Positions 6,317 through 15,910 of a stretch of DNA of 55,132 nt are shown piece by piece (the first letter of the stretch is position 1; every line of letters starts with the position of its first letter). The notes beneath the pieces were generated by a model. The model made no database searches. It was not told where the DNA came from and saw only the letters and a program-made list of their open reading frames with translations. The DNA comes from a virus. The stretch is from IMG/VR virus record IMGVR_UViG_3300043427_002441, positions 1-55,132 of that record, one strand, 5' to 3'. The translations under genes and the position numbers were made by a program.

Positions 6317-8620
6317 TTATACAATTCCAACTCCATGAAGAATGAAAGTGTTTGATGCTACACATAATAAGAATCCCATACCATAATCTGGCAGTTGATG
6401 TGGGGCAGTAGAGGTGCTTCCAGCAAGTCTTACAGTAGCACCAACAGCATCATCTACATCACAAGTTCCAGTTGTAGAATTGACAAGGATAATAAAATCT
6501 CCAACTGAAAAAACACCAGAAGGAACAATAATTCCATTTGTAGTGTTGGTAATATAAACGTGTTTTCCAACATCAGAAGCCTGGAGAGTGTATGCTGTTG
6601 CTGATGTGCTTTGTGAGTTTTGTGGATAATCTCTAACGTTTCCAATTGAATCGTTAATGGTAGTTGCGGTCAGAATTCCACTGTTTCCACCATTAATCTG
6701 AACCCCACTACCTAAAAGTAGATAACCTCCTGCTGCTCCAGCTTCAGTAATGCCACGATACCCTACAGAAGTAATAATTCCAGTTGAACGAGTATTACCA
6801 TCGATTATAAGAGATGCGGCATTACTTAATGATCCATCAACTGGATCAGGAGGTGGTTTTCCAACATATAAGCTAGCAGAATCTCTTTCTGCAAGTGTTC
6901 CAGTATTACGGTCAGCTGCGCTTGTTGTTCCAATTCCGATTGAACCAAATAATGCACTAGCACCCAAAGCTTCTACAGTAATGTCTTCTCTGGGGAAACT
7001 TGCTGTTGAAATACCAATTCTTCCATTACTAATTATAACTGAAGATTGATCAGTTCCTACTTGAAATTCTGCAACGGGAGCAGCAGTTCCTACTCCAATA
7101 GAACTTGCAACATATGCAGTTGTTGCAACTGATATTATATTAAAAGTAGAAATTCCAGAGGTAATATTGATTTTAGTGTTTGCACCAAGAGATAGGTTGG
7201 CTTCACCATTAACTGTCAAATTATTAGCAATTGTAGCACTATTATTAACAGTTAAACTATTTGATACCGTTGCATCATTTGTGAAAAGGGTTTGTCCAAC
7301 ATATAAATCTTGAGTTACTGAAGCAATACCAGAAACTTTAAGTTTTTCTATACCCGCAAATTCTGTTGTTCCAAGTCCAAGTCTTCCTTGATAAGTTAAC
7401 GTCATTAATGGACTTGATGACAAATTCTTTCCATAAATCCAATTAAATGATCCAGTGTTAATTCCACTTGCAGTTGCAGTTAAACTTCCAGCATGTAAGT
7501 AAGAATTTACGCTACCTAAATCATAATTAATAATATCTAAAGATGCTCGATTACTATATTGATATGCGGCATTTGCATTACCGAATAATACTCCCGCAAC
7601 ATTTTGATTTTTACTAACACTTCTTCCTAAGAAAATTTGAGATTCAAGAGGACTAGTAATCTGCAATTCAGAGTTATCACTATCCTTAGAAATGTGTATA
7701 TCAGATGCTGGATTAGAGGTATTGATTCCAAGTGTTCCTGTTATAGATGCTATTCCAGTAATTTGAGTATCTCTCAATGAAGAAATTCCAGCCACCAATC
7801 TACCAGAAATTGTCGCAATTCCCGATATACTTACATTTCCAGATACATCTAATGCATTGGAAACTGTAGAAATACCAAATATTGAAGTATTTGCACTAAT
7901 GCTTGAAATAGAAACTCTAGCATTGGAAGTTAAATCTCTTGCAGTACTTGCAATTCCAACAAGTGAACCTTCAACATTTCCAATAAGTTTATTATTTACA
8001 ATAATATTATTAACCTGAAGAGGATCAGGAATTTGAGGATTTGTAAGTTGAGGAACTACGCTTACTGGAAGAACTCCTTCAGTCACATTTGTAGCATCAA
8101 TTGAAGTAAGTCCTATACCACTTCCATAAAATATGAAAGCACTTACAATACCAAGACTGTAAACATTTCCGTTTGAATTAATACCAATACCTGGCAATCC
8201 TAGTCTAGGATCTGCACCAACTTGGAAAGACCAAAGAGGAGAATTTGTAGCAACACCAACATTACCAGCAGCATATATGCTAGTGAATCCTAAGCCAACA
8301 TCAACATCAACCCATTGTGATGTTGGTAAATTGGAAAGTGTGCCACCGTCACCATAAAATGCGGTTGCTGTTACAACACCAGAGGAACCTTGAATCTGAA
8401 CATTATTTCCAGATCTAATTTCATTAAAGGTTCCAATTCCACTAAGTTGTTGATTATTTGCAATTAAAAGATTATTAAATTTTACATTCCCATCTGTGAC
8501 TTCAAATCTTTCGGAAGGTAAGGAAGTTCCAATACCAACTAAACTTCCACGTACAATAAATTTATCTACATCTACCTGAACACCATTCCTAAAGTTAAAT
8601 GATTTATTGAAATTAGTCAT
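6317..8620 (-). CDS. tail fibre-like virion structural protein (767 aa)
   Basis: Low-complexity beta-structured protein with many repeated short motifs of the type 'NNLTVNG', 'GIATISG' and 'IGVGTAAP', typical of triple-stranded fibre shafts in cyanophages. The N-terminus (MTNFNKSFNFRNGVQVDVDKF) probably anchors it to the tail. The last ~105 residues (AYTLQASDVGKHVYIT, then a loop-rich barrel) resemble the C-terminus of the collagen-like protein at 50425-52356 and probably form a cap or trimerisation domain. A CTAAATA late motif lies about 20 bp upstream. It is part of a three-gene fibre cluster. Confidence 0.75.
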   Translation of the reverse strand: MTNFNKSFNFRNGVQVDVDKFIVRGSLVGIGTSLPSERFEVTDGNVKFNNLLIANNQQLSGIGTFNEIRSGNNVQIQGSSGVVTATAFYGDGGTLSNLPTSQWVDVDVGLGFTSIYAAGNVGVATNSPLWSFQVGADPRLGLPGIGINSNGNVYSLGIVSAFIFYGSGIGLTSIDATNVTEGVLPVSVVPQLTNPQIPDPLQVNNIIVNNKLIGNVEGSLVGIASTARDLTSNARVSISSISANTSIFGISTVSNALDVSGNVSISGIATISGRLVAGISSLRDTQITGIASITGTLGINTSNPASDIHISKDSDNSELQITSPLESQIFLGRSVSKNQNVAGVLFGNANAAYQYSNRASLDIINYDLGSVNSYLHAGSLTATASGINTGSFNWIYGKNLSSSPLMTLTYQGRLGLGTTEFAGIEKLKVSGIASVTQDLYVGQTLFTNDATVSNSLTVNNSATIANNLTVNGEANLSLGANTKINITSGISTFNIISVATTAYVASSIGVGTAAPVAEFQVGTDQSSVIISNGRIGISTASFPREDITVEALGASALFGSIGIGTTSAADRNTGTLAERDSASLYVGKPPPDPVDGSLSNAASLIIDGNTRSTGIITSVGYRGITEAGAAGGYLLLGSGVQINGGNSGILTATTINDSIGNVRDYPQNSQSTSATAYTLQASDVGKHVYITNTTNGIIVPSGVFSVGDFIILVNSTTGTCDVDDAVGATVRLAGSTSTAPHQLPDYGMGFLLCVASNTFILHGVGIV

Positions 8621-8640
8621 CGGTGAATTATTTTTTTAAT

Positions 8641-8647
8641 TATTTAG
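8641..8647 (-). promoter_or_regulatory. late promoter motif CTAAATA over stop codon
   Basis: CTAAATA spans the stop codon of the glycine-rich adhesin gene and lies about 20 bp before the ATG at 8620. Confidence 0.5.
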
Positions 8648-9678
8648 GACGGAGAGGTACTATAAGCGACTCCACCAATAATTCCATTTCCAGTTATAGA
8701 AACACCGCTTCCATTATTTGTAACAATGATACCAAATCCAGACGCACCTGCCGCACCACCAGCGCCGACCAGACCACCAGATCCAGCACCACCATTTGCC
8801 TGTCCGCCACCACCATTTCCACCAACGGCAAAACCATCTCTAAGAATTGCTCCCACTCCACCACCACCATTCCCAGTGGAACTTCCTGAACCACCACCTG
8901 CGGCATAACGATTAATACCAGCTCTTAATTGATAATATCCACCTCCAGCGCCACCACCGGCACCTGCCGGAATACCATATCCGCCTCCGCCTCCGCCACC
9001 AGGAGCTCCTGCTCTTATATCTCTTCTTCTACTTCTTCTGTTTTCAGAATATGCAGCACCTCCTCCACCGCCGCCACCACCAGAACCTTGTATTCTTCCA
9101 CGATTTGTAACGGTGACTGGTTGATAATCTAAACATAATCCACTTGTACCAAATCCACCTCCTCCACCAGCATTTGCGATAAAATACCCAGAATCTCCTC
9201 CTCTACCACCATTTCCACCAGCACCAGATATAAAACCACTAGGTCCAATGTCAACTCTCAAATCAGTTCCACCTTCCCAACCTCCAGTAAACATTGAACA
9301 ATAATTTCTATTTGGAGCAGAGCCTGATCCAATATTAGAAGAAACAGTACCATAAACATGAACCCAAACCTTTGTATTTGCCGATGATGCAGGTCTAGTT
9401 TTAAATCCACCAATACAAAAAGTATCTGTGTTGTTATTATATCTTGTTCGTGCTGCAATTCTAGCGGCATTCCCAATAGCAACAACAGTATTAAGTTTCT
9501 TACTATAAAAACTACTAAATGATATTGCTCCTGACGTTGGAATACCAGTATCCAATGGTAAAGTTAGTTGGGCAATCGTCTGAGAAACTCTGTAAGCACC
9601 TAAGTTTATTCCTGGAGGAGAACCAAACTCATTGATGATATTGGAAAAGGAAATGGGTCCAGATGCCTGTAAAGTCAT
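8644..9678 (-). CDS. glycine-rich tail fibre adhesin (344 aa)
   Basis: The N-terminus MTLQASGPISFSNIINEFGS, continuing through SGAISFSSFYSK to about residue 57, is the short fold found at the start of many cyanophage adhesins. After a beta domain (58-150), residues ~150-330 are dominated by Gly-rich runs (GGGGGGGGAAY, GGGGGGYGIPAGAGGGAGGG). These resemble polyglycine-II sandwich receptor-binding tips such as gp38 of T-even phages. This points to a fibre-tip protein contacting the host surface. It lies two bases after the 1883-residue fibre gene, so the two are probably co-transcribed. Confidence 0.8.
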   Translation of the reverse strand: MTLQASGPISFSNIINEFGSPPGINLGAYRVSQTIAQLTLPLDTGIPTSGAISFSSFYSKKLNTVVAIGNAARIAARTRYNNNTDTFCIGGFKTRPASSANTKVWVHVYGTVSSNIGSGSAPNRNYCSMFTGGWEGGTDLRVDIGPSGFISGAGGNGGRGGDSGYFIANAGGGGGFGTSGLCLDYQPVTVTNRGRIQGSGGGGGGGGAAYSENRRSRRRDIRAGAPGGGGGGGYGIPAGAGGGAGGGYYQLRAGINRYAAGGGSGSSTGNGGGGVGAILRDGFAVGGNGGGGQANGGAGSGGLVGAGGAAGASGFGIIVTNNGSGVSITGNGIIGGVAYSTSPS

Positions 9679-9680
9679 AG

Positions 9681-12600
9681 TTACTTAACTCCTTTTAATT
9701 CATTTATTTCTGCTTTAAGTTCTTTAATTGCTTCAATCAGAAGTGGGACTAATTTTTCATATTGAACAGTCATATAATTTTCATCAACAGGGCAAGATTT
9801 AACTGCTTCAGGAAGAACTGCTTGAACTTGCTGAGCAGATACGCCAACATAAGTAATTTCAGTATCAAATCCAAGTTTTTGTCCAATTTCATTGAAATTA
9901 TAAGTAAATCCACTCAATTGCATCACTTTATCTAATGCATTTTCAAGAGATTTTATATTTGTCTTAAGTCTTTCATCAGACGCAAAAGCAGTAATATCTT
10001 GAGTGACAGACAGATTTCCATTAACAGTTGTAGTATCCGAAGTTGCATTACCTAAAGTTGTGTTACCATTAACTGTTAGATTATTAGTTACACCAAGACT
10101 ACCATTAACGGTTGTAGTGTCTGTAATCGCATCACCTAACGTTGTGGTTCCACTAACTGCCAGATTACCAGTTGCAGTTAAATTAGCGACAACAGTTGCA
10201 TTTGAGTTAAATGTTACCGTTCCATTAACTATCAAAGTTCCATCAATTGTTGCTGAAGAATTTGAAAGTGTCAAAATATCATTATAAGTTCCACCTGAGT
10301 TTTTATTCTGGAATATGGTAGTTCCACTATTTGAAGTGTTGAAAATAGTGAAAATCGAATCTGATCCACCAGTTGTGTATATGTCACCATCAGTAGCTGC
10401 TGAAGTTCCAGTGAAATAGAGCGACCCAGAAGTAAGTGTGGTGTTTCCAGAAATAGTTGTCGTATCTGTAGTTTGATTTCCTAATGCAGTGTTGCCATTA
10501 ACGGTCAGGTTACTGGTTACAGTTAAGTTAGAAGAACAATTAAAGCTACCACCAACATTTAAATTCTTTTCAATACCAACACCACCTTCAATTACAATTG
10601 CTCCACTATCTTTACTGGTGGAATCCACAGTGCTATTAAACGTTGTGTTTCCATTAATCTTAACTTCTCCAGTAATTGTGGCAGAATTATCAATCTTTAC
10701 TTCTTTGGTGAAAGTTACTGGACCATCAAATTGAGATAGAATAGTTCCAGAATTTCCACCTTCTACCAACAATCTCTCTTTAATTGTAACTTCATCATAA
10801 ACAACACTAAGTCTGTTTGGATCTAAACCAGTGATTGTTGGTGTTGGAATTGAGAATGTTGATTGTTGTCCACTAGCAGCAGAATACTTAGTGTTTCCAA
10901 TATAAAAGTCACCATCATTATTCATTCCAGTGTATATTACACTACCAGCAGATCTTTGTTGAGATTGAACAAGATAAGCTTCTTTTTCGGAAAGACTCTT
11001 AACCTGAACTTGTGGAAGACCAGTTGAGTAGTTACCAGGACCATAACCTAGATATTCAAAGGTATGTCCAGATGCTCTTAGAATAGATGGTCTGCGGAAT
11101 TCAATTGGCAGTGGTTTGATTTTCTTGATTAAAGAGTTATTATCGTGTGCAGAGATAATAGTTCCCAGTTGACCACGAAGAACAGTGATTTTGTTGTTTG
11201 ATGGTCCTGTTAGAGAATTTGTTGCAATTCTCATAATTTCAGAATCAATCTGAATGTAAGAACCTATCTCAAATCGTTTTGTAGTTCCAATTCCAGAGGA
11301 AGAAGTGACAATAAATGAGGTATTAGAAGAGCTATTGGTAAGAGCCTCTCCTAAAGTTAATGTTTCATTACCAAACAGAACAACATCTCTAACTCCAAGA
11401 TTTTCATTTCCAGAATCAGATTGACCTGAATTTGCACTGAATCCAAGTTTTAAAACTTGTGTGGGAGTTGGGCTTATTTGCCTATTTGTCTGAGAATTGA
11501 ATGAAGTAACACTTATTCTATCTTTGACTACAAATTCACCCAGATTATTGTTACTAGCATCAAGTAATCTAAACTTATTTCCACTTAATAATCCATGAGC
11601 AGTTGATGTTGTAAAGGTTGCCACACCAACAGTTGAATTATATACAACCGCACCAGTTATATTTGTTCTTCTACTAACTACTATACCATATTGATTGGGG
11701 AAAATTGTTGGATCACCAGTTGTAGACCCAAATGTGATTCTATCTCTGTCTGGAACAGATGCAATTACTGCATAATGATCTTGACCTGTACCAATACCAG
11801 TAAACTGAACTACATTTCCAATTGAAGTTGAAATTCCTGCTACAGTAATTCCAATTGTTGCGTTTGCAGCTCCACCTATTTTAGAAGTATCAAAGTACAG
11901 TGTTTCTCCATTAGCGTATCCAGATCCGGGAGATGTAATATCTGCGGTAACAACAGCGCCACCAGAAACTGTAACTGTCGCAGTTGCTCCTTTCCAACCA
12001 ATTAATGAAGAACTATTATATAATTTAACATTATAATAGGTTCCATTAACTTTTCCACTACCACCAGTTAATGAATTATATGTAATAATTCCAGCAAATC
12101 CATGGTCTTTTTTGAATACAACAGTTGTAATTCCAACAGTATTGTTTCTCTGAGTAAATGAAACTGCAACTCCAACTCCAAAATCTTGCATTAAAAGGTC
12201 AACAGTTTCTCGTGTAACACTCTTCTTAAGATCATTAGTTACAACTTCACCTAATGGACTTCTCTTTGCATATGTCTTAGCAGATTGAGGATTCTCATCT
12301 CTATTATCTAAATCTAATTGTGGATATAAATCAACTACGTTTTGACTATATTTTAAACTAGTAAATGTATCCTCTACAGTATTACCTGCATTTAAAACAT
12401 ATAGATGATATACACCATCTTGATTATCTTTAATGTATTGGCTAATAACTTCACTTCTATAAATGTAATAGTTTGTCTGAAGATCTCTTCTTTGATATCT
12501 TGGTGAATTAACAGTCTTTACGGATTTATCTGGACTTGTAAAAGTTCCGGGAGAACGTGTAACACCAAAAACATCTCTACTAGAATAAGTGAATACCTGA

Positions 12601-15332
12601 GAAAAAGGTGTTCCGGTAATTAAAAATTCACCATTATACCCTTTATTATCTTGGGCAAAGGGATTATCTGAACTTTGAACATTTAAAATTGTTACCTTTT
12701 CTCCAACTTTTAGATTATGTGGAAGTTCTGTAGTTACAGTAATCGTAGAGGATGGAGAACTAAATGTACAAGAACTAATAAATCTTGGATTTCTATTATA
12801 TGAATAGTCTGCAGGTGATAATGTTGTAATAGCTGGGTCAAAATCACTTCTTATACCAGTTTGACTTGATTCTTGAATGACAAAAGCAGTTGTAGGGTCT
12901 TTTGTATTTTGAGCTTCTTTTGGAATAAAGACTCTTAACTTATAGATTTTTTCATCAATACTTCTATTATCAGGTACTCTTTTAAAGTTAGAAACCGATG
13001 ATCTTGCTCCAATACCAGCAACTCCATAATTTCTAAAGGTAGTATAAACTTCACTATTTGGGTTTGTATGAAGATACCAATTGGAACGACTAGTATCAAA
13101 TTGGATTGGATGCCCAACATCTCCAGGTTCTTTATCGGTTACTCTACTGACAACTTTTAATCTAGTTCCACCATATATTTTAATAGCGTTTCCTAAAAGA
13201 GCATTTGTTGGGGATGATGCTACCTTGATAGAAGTGCTACTATCAACAATTGCATAATACTTCACCTCAGGATCAAGATTTTCTGGCAAATCTCCAGTAT
13301 CACTAAAAATCCTTATCGATTCTCCAGTCTGCAATCCATGAGCATTAATACCAAGATTTAAAGAATTATTTGTTGGTCCAGCTCCAACTATATAAACTTT
13401 TTCACCAGTAGAAGTACCAAAAGTAACAGTTCTTCCAATAGCAGTTACACCATATTGATCGACAGAATCTGCCATGAATATATTGGCAGAAACTGTTCCA
13501 ACAACTTCTGTTGGAACATATATTCTATCATCAGATTTTGCACCAACCTTATATCCTTGAATATTAATTGGTGGAATATCATCTCTAGAATTTAATCCAA
13601 AAAGATAAAGATGACTCGTGATGCCAACAGCAGTTGTTAATCCAACATCAAAAGACAACCAATCAATATCATTTTCTGAATTTGTGATAGTTCTTGGTGC
13701 AATAATTGATGTAATGACTGCGGTATTATCTTTTTCAAATGCTTCATTTTTAAATCCCTCTGCATTTAGTGCAATTTGTCCAAAGTTAGAGTTGGAGTTG
13801 GTAATTGATCCATCACCACCACTTTGAGCATCAAAATGTCTATTAAATCCAATAGCAAAAACTGAAACGATTTGAATGAAAGCATCATTCGATAATTTGA
13901 TATGACTTGTATCCCATCCTGGTCTATAAATTGCATCAGAATCTAAGTGATATGCCTGAGTGGGATCTGTAGAGGTTGCACCACCAGATAAATCTGATCC
14001 AGTAACTCTAGTGATTGGTGATATTCCACTATAAACCCTAGAAGTTTTGTCATACTTTACAAATGCTCTATCATCTTTTTGAAGTGATACGCCAGTGAAC
14101 TGTGCAACAACCATAGAGCGGAATCCACTTGCTCTATCGCCATCAGCGTGCATTCCGTTCATTCCCCAAACAGAACGTAATGAACAGTTAAAGATGTATG
14201 GAGAAGCACCACCAACAGTATCAGTTTCAATTGTTACTGTTCCACCAGCTGGATTTGGATTTGCACTAAGAATTGGATCAACTACAGGAAGAATATAAGT
14301 AAATTCTGTCTCAGATATAACAGACTGTACTTTTGTTGAAATATTATAATCCCTTGCAGAAATACCATTAATCTTAATTGGTGTCCCTGCTGTAAATTTA
14401 TGATCGGAAATCGTAGTTACGGTAATAACATTTCCTGGTGTAAATCCATCACCAGAAACAATCTTAGTAATTTGAATTGGATCAGAAGCAAATGCACCAA
14501 CAATTTCCCATTCTGGTCTTTGCTTAGTAAATCCTAGTGTTGCGGTAGGATACTTTTGATCAATATCTCGTCCAGAAGCTTCGTTATATGCATTTGAAAC
14601 CTTGCTATAATACATATCAAGGTCTGTTAAATCATATCCTACAACTGTATTAACACCATCAGCATACTCAAAGCAAGTTAATTTGTGGTGAGAGAATGTA
14701 GGATTTGCTGAATTTGCAATAGAAAAATCTTTATTATCAGTATAAACTAAAGTATTTTCTAGTCCATCAAAGAGTGATAATTGCCAGAAATAACATGCAC
14801 CAGTAATTCTAAAGATTGAAGATGCAGGAACTCCATCATCAGTAGGATTAGGAACATAAAGAGGTCTGACCTTTGTTTTTCTTAAATCTAGACCAACAAT
14901 TGAAGTTCCTCTTGGTACAATTGCACCACCATAAACACTATTAAACTTATAAAGAATATTATTTCTTTGTAATAGGTCAAAGTTTGATGTTAATGTAAGG
15001 GATAATTCTGTCTGAGCATTAAGAACTGTTCCTGATGGAGTTACTGCCTTTACGCCACCATCATCTTTTAGAGCAAATCCTGGACGGTTATCAACAAGAT
15101 GCTCACCAGGAAGCAAAAGAATTGTTGTTTTTTCTGTAATATCGTTATCGTTACCTCTTAAATATGAAAATCTCGCTGATTCTAAAAGTGCTCTTTGAAT
15201 TGTCTTAAATGGTTGAGAAAGAGCGTTTCCCTGATTTGTAATGCTATCCGTTGCATTTAAATCACTAGGACTCACATACAAAATTCTACCATCAGTATTC
15301 TTGATAAAATTATCTAATCTATTAAGAGGCAT
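9681..15332 (-). CDS. giant tail fibre with C-terminal S74 chaperone (1883 aa)
   Basis: The N-terminal ~130 residues (MPLNRLDNFIKNTDGRILYV, then a TIQRAL region and LLPGEH) match the pectate-lyase-like beta-helix start common to long cyanophage fibres. The middle contains many beta-sandwich and repeat segments. Residues ~1560-1780 are short shaft repeats (NLTVNGNTTLGN, TDTTTVNG). The last ~98 residues are an intramolecular chaperone of the peptidase S74 type, with the Ser-Asp...Leu-Lys signature (SDERLKTNI), GVSAQQVQAVLPEAV and a terminal coiled coil. In this family the domain trimerises the fibre and cuts itself off before that Ser. A CATAAATA late promoter lies 33 bp upstream. Confidence 0.85.
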   Translation of the reverse strand: MPLNRLDNFIKNTDGRILYVSPSDLNATDSITNQGNALSQPFKTIQRALLESARFSYLRGNDNDITEKTTILLLPGEHLVDNRPGFALKDDGGVKAVTPSGTVLNAQTELSLTLTSNFDLLQRNNILYKFNSVYGGAIVPRGTSIVGLDLRKTKVRPLYVPNPTDDGVPASSIFRITGACYFWQLSLFDGLENTLVYTDNKDFSIANSANPTFSHHKLTCFEYADGVNTVVGYDLTDLDMYYSKVSNAYNEASGRDIDQKYPTATLGFTKQRPEWEIVGAFASDPIQITKIVSGDGFTPGNVITVTTISDHKFTAGTPIKINGISARDYNISTKVQSVISETEFTYILPVVDPILSANPNPAGGTVTIETDTVGGASPYIFNCSLRSVWGMNGMHADGDRASGFRSMVVAQFTGVSLQKDDRAFVKYDKTSRVYSGISPITRVTGSDLSGGATSTDPTQAYHLDSDAIYRPGWDTSHIKLSNDAFIQIVSVFAIGFNRHFDAQSGGDGSITNSNSNFGQIALNAEGFKNEAFEKDNTAVITSIIAPRTITNSENDIDWLSFDVGLTTAVGITSHLYLFGLNSRDDIPPINIQGYKVGAKSDDRIYVPTEVVGTVSANIFMADSVDQYGVTAIGRTVTFGTSTGEKVYIVGAGPTNNSLNLGINAHGLQTGESIRIFSDTGDLPENLDPEVKYYAIVDSSTSIKVASSPTNALLGNAIKIYGGTRLKVVSRVTDKEPGDVGHPIQFDTSRSNWYLHTNPNSEVYTTFRNYGVAGIGARSSVSNFKRVPDNRSIDEKIYKLRVFIPKEAQNTKDPTTAFVIQESSQTGIRSDFDPAITTLSPADYSYNRNPRFISSCTFSSPSSTITVTTELPHNLKVGEKVTILNVQSSDNPFAQDNKGYNGEFLITGTPFSQVFTYSSRDVFGVTRSPGTFTSPDKSVKTVNSPRYQRRDLQTNYYIYRSEVISQYIKDNQDGVYHLYVLNAGNTVEDTFTSLKYSQNVVDLYPQLDLDNRDENPQSAKTYAKRSPLGEVVTNDLKKSVTRETVDLLMQDFGVGVAVSFTQRNNTVGITTVVFKKDHGFAGIITYNSLTGGSGKVNGTYYNVKLYNSSSLIGWKGATATVTVSGGAVVTADITSPGSGYANGETLYFDTSKIGGAANATIGITVAGISTSIGNVVQFTGIGTGQDHYAVIASVPDRDRITFGSTTGDPTIFPNQYGIVVSRRTNITGAVVYNSTVGVATFTTSTAHGLLSGNKFRLLDASNNNLGEFVVKDRISVTSFNSQTNRQISPTPTQVLKLGFSANSGQSDSGNENLGVRDVVLFGNETLTLGEALTNSSSNTSFIVTSSSGIGTTKRFEIGSYIQIDSEIMRIATNSLTGPSNNKITVLRGQLGTIISAHDNNSLIKKIKPLPIEFRRPSILRASGHTFEYLGYGPGNYSTGLPQVQVKSLSEKEAYLVQSQQRSAGSVIYTGMNNDGDFYIGNTKYSAASGQQSTFSIPTPTITGLDPNRLSVVYDEVTIKERLLVEGGNSGTILSQFDGPVTFTKEVKIDNSATITGEVKINGNTTFNSTVDSTSKDSGAIVIEGGVGIEKNLNVGGSFNCSSNLTVTSNLTVNGNTALGNQTTDTTTISGNTTLTSGSLYFTGTSAATDGDIYTTGGSDSIFTIFNTSNSGTTIFQNKNSGGTYNDILTLSNSSATIDGTLIVNGTVTFNSNATVVANLTATGNLAVSGTTTLGDAITDTTTVNGSLGVTNNLTVNGNTTLGNATSDTTTVNGNLSVTQDITAFASDERLKTNIKSLENALDKVMQLSGFTYNFNEIGQKLGFDTEITYVGVSAQQVQAVLPEAVKSCPVDENYMTVQYEKLVPLLIEAIKELKAEINELKGVK

Positions 15333-15364
15333 GGGATTATATTGACCAAAATAATTCTATGTTT

Positions 15365-15372
15365 TATTTATG
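15365..15372 (-). promoter_or_regulatory. T4-type late promoter CATAAATA
   Basis: CATAAATA on the minus strand, 33 bp before the ATG of the giant fibre gene, overlapping the stop codon of the preceding gene. Confidence 0.7.
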
Positions 15373-15679
15373 AGGTCAAATCTTCACCATTATAATCAAA
15401 TTCTAATTCATCAGGTAAATCTTCAGGATTTTCTAACTCAACTGGAAAGAAACAAGGATGTACTTCCTCATCTATGAGATAGAAAGAGTTTTTATATAAG
15501 TCTTCTGGTTCAAATGTACGATACTTGTCTGCAGTTTTGCACAAGTCCTGATCATATAAATGACCTTCTGGTAATTCATCAAAGGTAAAAGGAATCTCGT
15601 TGATGAAGTACATTTTCACTATCATACTGCCATTATTATACCAACAGTATGCGTGAGTGATTTTATACTTTAAAGACAT
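15368..15679 (-). CDS. acidic hypothetical protein (103 aa)
   Basis: The start chosen is the ATG at 15679 (MSLKYKITHAYCWYNNG), because the longer frame would run through the tRNA-Leu gene. A short beta-rich first half is followed by a very acidic C-terminus (ELENPEDLPDELEFDYNGED). No signal peptide or catalytic motif is seen. It lies 33 bp downstream of tRNA-Leu and could share its transcript. Function unknown. Confidence 0.6.
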   Translation of the reverse strand: MSLKYKITHAYCWYNNGSMIVKMYFINEIPFTFDELPEGHLYDQDLCKTADKYRTFEPEDLYKNSFYLIDEEVHPCFFPVELENPEDLPDELEFDYNGEDLTS

Positions 15680-15712
15680 AGGAGTGTTCCCATATCTTAT
15701 ATTTATTTTAAG

Positions 15713-15795
15713 TGCGAGTAGGGAGACTTGAACTCCCACGGGCAATGCCCAACAGATTTTAAGTCTGGTGTGTCTACCGATTCCACCATACTCGC
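15713..15795 (-). tRNA. tRNA-Leu (UAA)
   Basis: 83 nt. Acceptor stem GCGAGTA/TACTCGC, T-loop GTTCAAGTC, anticodon loop CTTAAAA giving UAA, and an extra variable-arm stem (GGGCA-TTG-CCC) as expected for class II tRNA-Leu. It decodes UUA/UUG, frequent in AT-rich phage genes. A consensus-like sigma70 promoter lies just upstream. Confidence 0.95.
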
Positions 15796-15806
15796 TTGTT
15801 AGGACC

Positions 15807-15835
15807 ATTATAACTCATAGAGTCTTAATGGTCAA
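15807..15835 (-). promoter_or_regulatory. sigma70-type promoter between two tRNAs
   Basis: Minus strand: TTGACC (15830-15835), 17-bp spacer, TATAAT (15807-15812). It starts directly after the 3' end of tRNA-Met and would initiate close to the 5' end of tRNA-Leu. Confidence 0.75.
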
Positions 15836-15836
15836 G

Positions 15837-15910
15837 TGCAGGTTGTGGGGATCGAACCCACCTTAGCCGAATTATGAGTTCGGTGCTTTCAACCAGAGAG
15901 CTAAACCTGC
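15837..15910 (-). tRNA. tRNA with CAU anticodon (Met, elongator type)
   Basis: 74 nt. Acceptor GCAGGTT/AACCTGC, anticodon stem CCGAA/TTCGG, loop CTCATAA giving CAU, T-loop GTTCGATC. The G1-C72 pair argues against initiator tRNA. A lysidine-modified Ile2 identity cannot be ruled out. Its first ten bases overlap the stop end of the HNH gene. Confidence 0.9.

Noticed and set aside
8623-9132. Plus-strand Pro/Thr/Ser-rich frames opposite the glycine-rich adhesin, and similar ones at 49605-50055
   Set aside because: Glycine codons read antisense give Pro/Thr/Ser runs. No start context or domain.
15680-15808. N-terminal extension of the 103-residue gene
   Set aside because: It would translate through the tRNA-Leu gene. 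The ATG at 15679 is sufficient.
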